From positions 314,620,783 through 314,684,782 of the forward strand of contig CM062820.1 of the NCBI GenBank assembly GCA_031772625.1: 64,000 nucleotides of DNA, given 5' to 3'. The notes under the pieces are model-generated. The model saw nothing but the letters and a program-made list of their open reading frames with translations. It made no database searches and was not told where the DNA came from. The stretch is from Pinus tabuliformis. Lineage: Eukaryota; Streptophyta; Pinopsida; Pinales; Pinaceae. Shown one piece after another: positions 61,370 through 64,000 of this stretch. Each line of letters starts with the position of its first letter. The first letter of the stretch is position 1. The position numbers and the translations under genes are program-made.

Positions 61370-61645
61370 TAGGCTATTTTTTCATGTTTAGAGAGTTTGA
61401 AAAATAGGAAAAAAAGAAAACTCTAAAAATTCATTTTCATAAATAGTCTCTTGAGTCTGAAAAGGTAGAAAGCAATACGCAAGAGAACCTCTTAGCCATG
61501 TTCGACTAAGGTATTCTTTTTTTCTAAATAATTAGTCCAAAAAAGGGTTAAACTTATATTAGGCATATGTCTTTGCATTTAGTTAAACGAGTCCGAAAAG
61601 ACAAGTTCTCAGCAATCTTTTCATGTTTAGGGAGTTTGAAAAGAG
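61370..61645 (-). repeat. hairpins with the shared loop, relict F
   Basis: 61617-61643: stem CTTTTCA closing with TGAAAAG, loop on the minus strand AACTCCCTAAACA. 61374-61407: a stem of about ten pairs with one bulge, minus-strand loop AACTCTCTAAACA. The reverse complement of CTTTTCGGACTCGTTT also occurs near 61580-61600. Confidence 0.6.
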
Positions 61646-62321
61646 CTAAAAGAGGACTCCAGGGGGTTCCTTTTTTATGAGTTTACAGAGCCCAGAAAGT
61701 GATAAAAATATTCTCCATAGTCCAAATGGTTTATTTTAACTCAAAACTTCATAATTTCCTTCAAACATATGTTAAATTTCTCAAAACATCACCAAAAGAT
61801 TAAAAATATATGATACACGGTAAAATTAGGTCCAATTTTGATCAAAATAATAAAATATAATACAATATTTATAAAAATGACCATAAATAGGTGAAAAGAA
61901 ATTTCATTTTTACCATTTCACATTTTACCTCTGAGTCAGCTTTGAGTGCATTTTTCCCCCGATCTTCAGCAGTTGATTGTGGCTAATTTGGTGGATCATT
62001 TTTGGTGTTGTCACTTCCAAGTAGGATATCTTACCTTCCTATTTCCTTTTACAATCCTGGTTTTTCATTTCATGCAAAATTTTTCAAGTTTTGAGTGAAT
62101 TAGCACTTTAATTTTGTGTCCTAGCTCTAGCACACCCCAAAAATGTCGAAGAGTGTGTTGGGCTGGTACAAATTTGACTTTGGAGAGTGTTGCAGTGCAC
62201 TATATCCCTTTATTAGGGTGCATTGGGCATAGTTGAAAATTTTGTTTTGCTTTCTTCACTCAAATTTCTCTGATATTTTTGCATGGGATTTACTATAATG
62301 ATTTCTCTTATCATGTTTCAG

Positions 62322-62961
62322 GTATCCATCATAACGAAATGGCTTTGATTTGGTGATAAAGAGAACATGAAGTATAAGACATGGATGTTACAAATGATCC
62401 AAAAACCATATAGGCATTGAGAAAATGTGGCCTTCTCAGGTTCTTTTGGCTTCTTGGATGAAACAACAAATGGAATTATTGGAGTATATTGTCAGGGGAT
62501 GGAATGTGAAAGCACAATCCTTCAGGCTTGGAGCACATATGATTAGTGTACAAGTGGAAAACATCTATTTCTTGACATTTTTATCAATGAGAGGTGCTCC
62601 TATCATGTTATTTTGTTTGAGAAGGGGTGGAGAGAATATCAAGGATTATATTCCTACACATTGTAGACCTCGATCCAAACCAACAAAATATGGAAAAATC
62701 GAGATAAAGAATGTGTTTCCTTTGCCTCTTAGTACAATAATTTTCATCATTTCTAGATTGGCTTACATCACTACCTTGCATTTGGCTAATAGGTCCCAAA
62801 TGCAGTATGCATTAGAGTGCATAGAGCCTAAGTGTTCAAATGGCAGAAAAGGATGGGTGATTGAAAAAATTCAAGTATGGTTCCATTTTGATATCATTCA
62901 CTATGGAGAGGATTCCATTACTCCATCCACAACATATCTTACACAAGCTTCCAGATCCTAG
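62322..62961 (+). pseudogene. plant-mobile-domain-like frame of relict F
   Basis: An open frame (62425-62961, 178 codons; coding-like DNA begins at 62322, after a TCATGTTTCAG splice acceptor). It contains LLEYIVRGWNVKAQSF, then ISVQVENIYFLTFLSMRGAP, matching the antisense gene of copy D and the general PMD pattern (W-x-x-x-x-x-x-F ... I-x-[VI]-x-D-[IV]-x-x-L-[LT]-x-[LF]...G). The rest includes Lys/Arg-rich PRSKPTKYGKIEIKN and KGWVIEKIQVWFHF. It sits where the antisense gene of an inverted A-type element should be. It is the longest open piece of this gene in the window. The 5' part upstream of 62322 and any C-terminal exons after 62961 are unclear. It could instead be a free-standing host relict. 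Confidence 0.5.
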
Positions 62962-63657
62962 AGCTCCACGAACGAGGTGATGGGTAGACCTTATTTCTAT
63001 ACATGTTTTTATGCCTTCCATAAGTTTCACACCTATCTTCTTTCGATGGTTGTGTATGCAGCTCATTATGGTTGAAGACTATCCATATTTTGGGATATAC
63101 CATTGTGGAGATACAAATATCTTGCTACCTAAAGGTGAGCAATGGAGTGGTATAAGTAAAACAAGATCATTTTGATTTTTTAGTTTTAGAAAAAAAAATC
63201 TATTTTCATGTATCCAAGAGTAATTATTGAGTTTTTACACAAAGAGATTGGACCTGTTTGACCAATGGGTTTATCCTATCTTCAAGGTATTGGAGACCCA
63301 GAATACACACAAATTGGAGTACAGGTTGATGTACAGCTAGAAGAGGTATCATAGGATCTCAATGTGGTTCAAAATCTTGCTGAGTTTGAGTGACATGTCG
63401 AGGGATTAACCTAGGGCTATCTAGGGACTAGGGTCAATCAGATGCCTATGAGATTATAGTGCCATATTATTGGCGTACTTAAGCATATTAGTCAGCGACT
63501 ATGAAAAGTAGCTTGTGCATTTGTGTGCTACCATGAGAATCATAAGGATTAGTCTACTAGGAGGCTATATAGCCATATTTTGACCAAATGTACTTTTGAT
63601 ATGATAGACCATGTGCCCATATTTGTCTCGAGAAAATATTTTTGTGAGACCAAACTT

Positions 63658-63660
<3 letters not shown>
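62962..63660. other. unassigned DNA
   Basis: Coding-like patches (for example near 63000-63120) may be decayed downstream exons of the PMD-like gene, but no family match can be given. No LTR, RNA gene or repeat seen. Confidence 0.35.

Positions 63661-63750
<90 letters not shown>
63661..63750. repeat. (AT)45 microsatellite
   Basis: An uninterrupted run of 45 AT units. Confidence 0.97.
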
Positions 63751-63754
<4 letters not shown>

Positions 63755-64000
63755 ATCAATATTTCTCATGGGTTCTGTTATCTTGTTCAATATATGTGAT
63801 GTGAATTGAATTTACATATGTTGCTAATGTCTATCTAAAACATGATTTGCTAATATATCTATCAATGTGTTTATACTTCTAGGAATGTGTTGATATTGGA
63901 TATAATAAAAATGTCTTTCCATAAGGTGGACCCTGAAAAACATACGAAGCATAGTTCGACTTCTAACCAAATAGACATTAATCAAGTGTAGTACCGTAAG
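63751..64000. other. unassigned DNA at window end
   Basis: No feature seen. Confidence 0.5.

Larger units (their letters stand above)
60840..63150 (-). mobile_element. inverted relict F of the A/B family, 3' part
   Basis: Read on the minus strand it has, in the same order as A from the inside outward, an antisense gene (here on the plus strand, 62322-62961), the hairpin region (61645-61370), TATGTTATCCTCCTCAA (61230-61214, identical in A 25143-25159) and the conserved block (61085-60849). Very decayed, with many breaks. No LTR boundary was recognised near 60 kb, and the interior of the element would lie right of the window. Confidence 0.65.

Noticed and set aside
63557-63799. Tyr/Ile repeat frames around the AT run
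   Set aside because: (AT)45 microsatellite only.

Overview
This 64-kb window looks like repeat-filled intergenic DNA from a land plant with a large genome. The families seen are typical of seed plants: Ty3/gypsy elements of the Athila/Tat branch and of the chromovirus branch, a Ty1/copia element, and a CACTA transposon with a TNP2-type transposase. No intact host gene, tRNA or rRNA gene was found. A gymnosperm is my best guess, because of the complete lack of genes and the deep, old nesting, but this is inference; a large angiosperm genome is possible.

Layout. Positions 1-2150: a decayed coiled-coil reading frame of unknown origin and an LTR-like tail. 3.2-12.0 kb plus 42.87-43.2 kb: an old Tat-like Ty3 copy (D), split by element C. 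12000-42864: element C, an old chromovirus-type Ty3 element with 1.4-kb LTRs, an initiator-Met-type primer site and target duplication AGCAT. C itself holds two Tat-like copies of one family: A (13729-27322, target duplication GAAAA, LTRs under 2% different by eye, nearly whole) and B (30185-40022, target duplication ACATG, LTRs about 6-8% different, gag and protease parts only). C's own LTRs differ by roughly 11%, so nesting order and LTR divergence agree. 43.2-47.0 kb: AT-rich DNA with an RNase H relict. 47.0-57.9 kb: a broken CACTA transposase gene, split by a minus-strand copia element (48264-54602), which in turn holds a solo LTR (53838-54320). 58-60.4 kb: simple-sequence tracts. 60.8-63 kb: an inverted relict of the A/B family (F). 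63.0-64.0 kb: no gene seen, with an (AT)45 run.

Main points of interest. (1) The A/B/D/F family seems to carry a gene on its antisense strand between the extra RNase H and the 3' LTR. Pieces in D (minus strand) and F (plus strand, because F is inverted) share a motif like the plant mobile domain, and A keeps what looks like its last exon. (2) A and D place a second RNase H after the integrase part. (3) The non-coding parts of A, B and F hold a series of short hairpins with different stems but a common loop, roughly ACTCNNTAAA; one stem has a paired base change between A and B. (4) In A and B a copy-specific 10-11 base motif occurs both in the LTR and, inverted, in the 5' leader. (5) The solo LTR ends in two extra 21-base units containing a primer-binding sequence.

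All LTR elements are described here as fossils: parts, ends, families and relative ages only.
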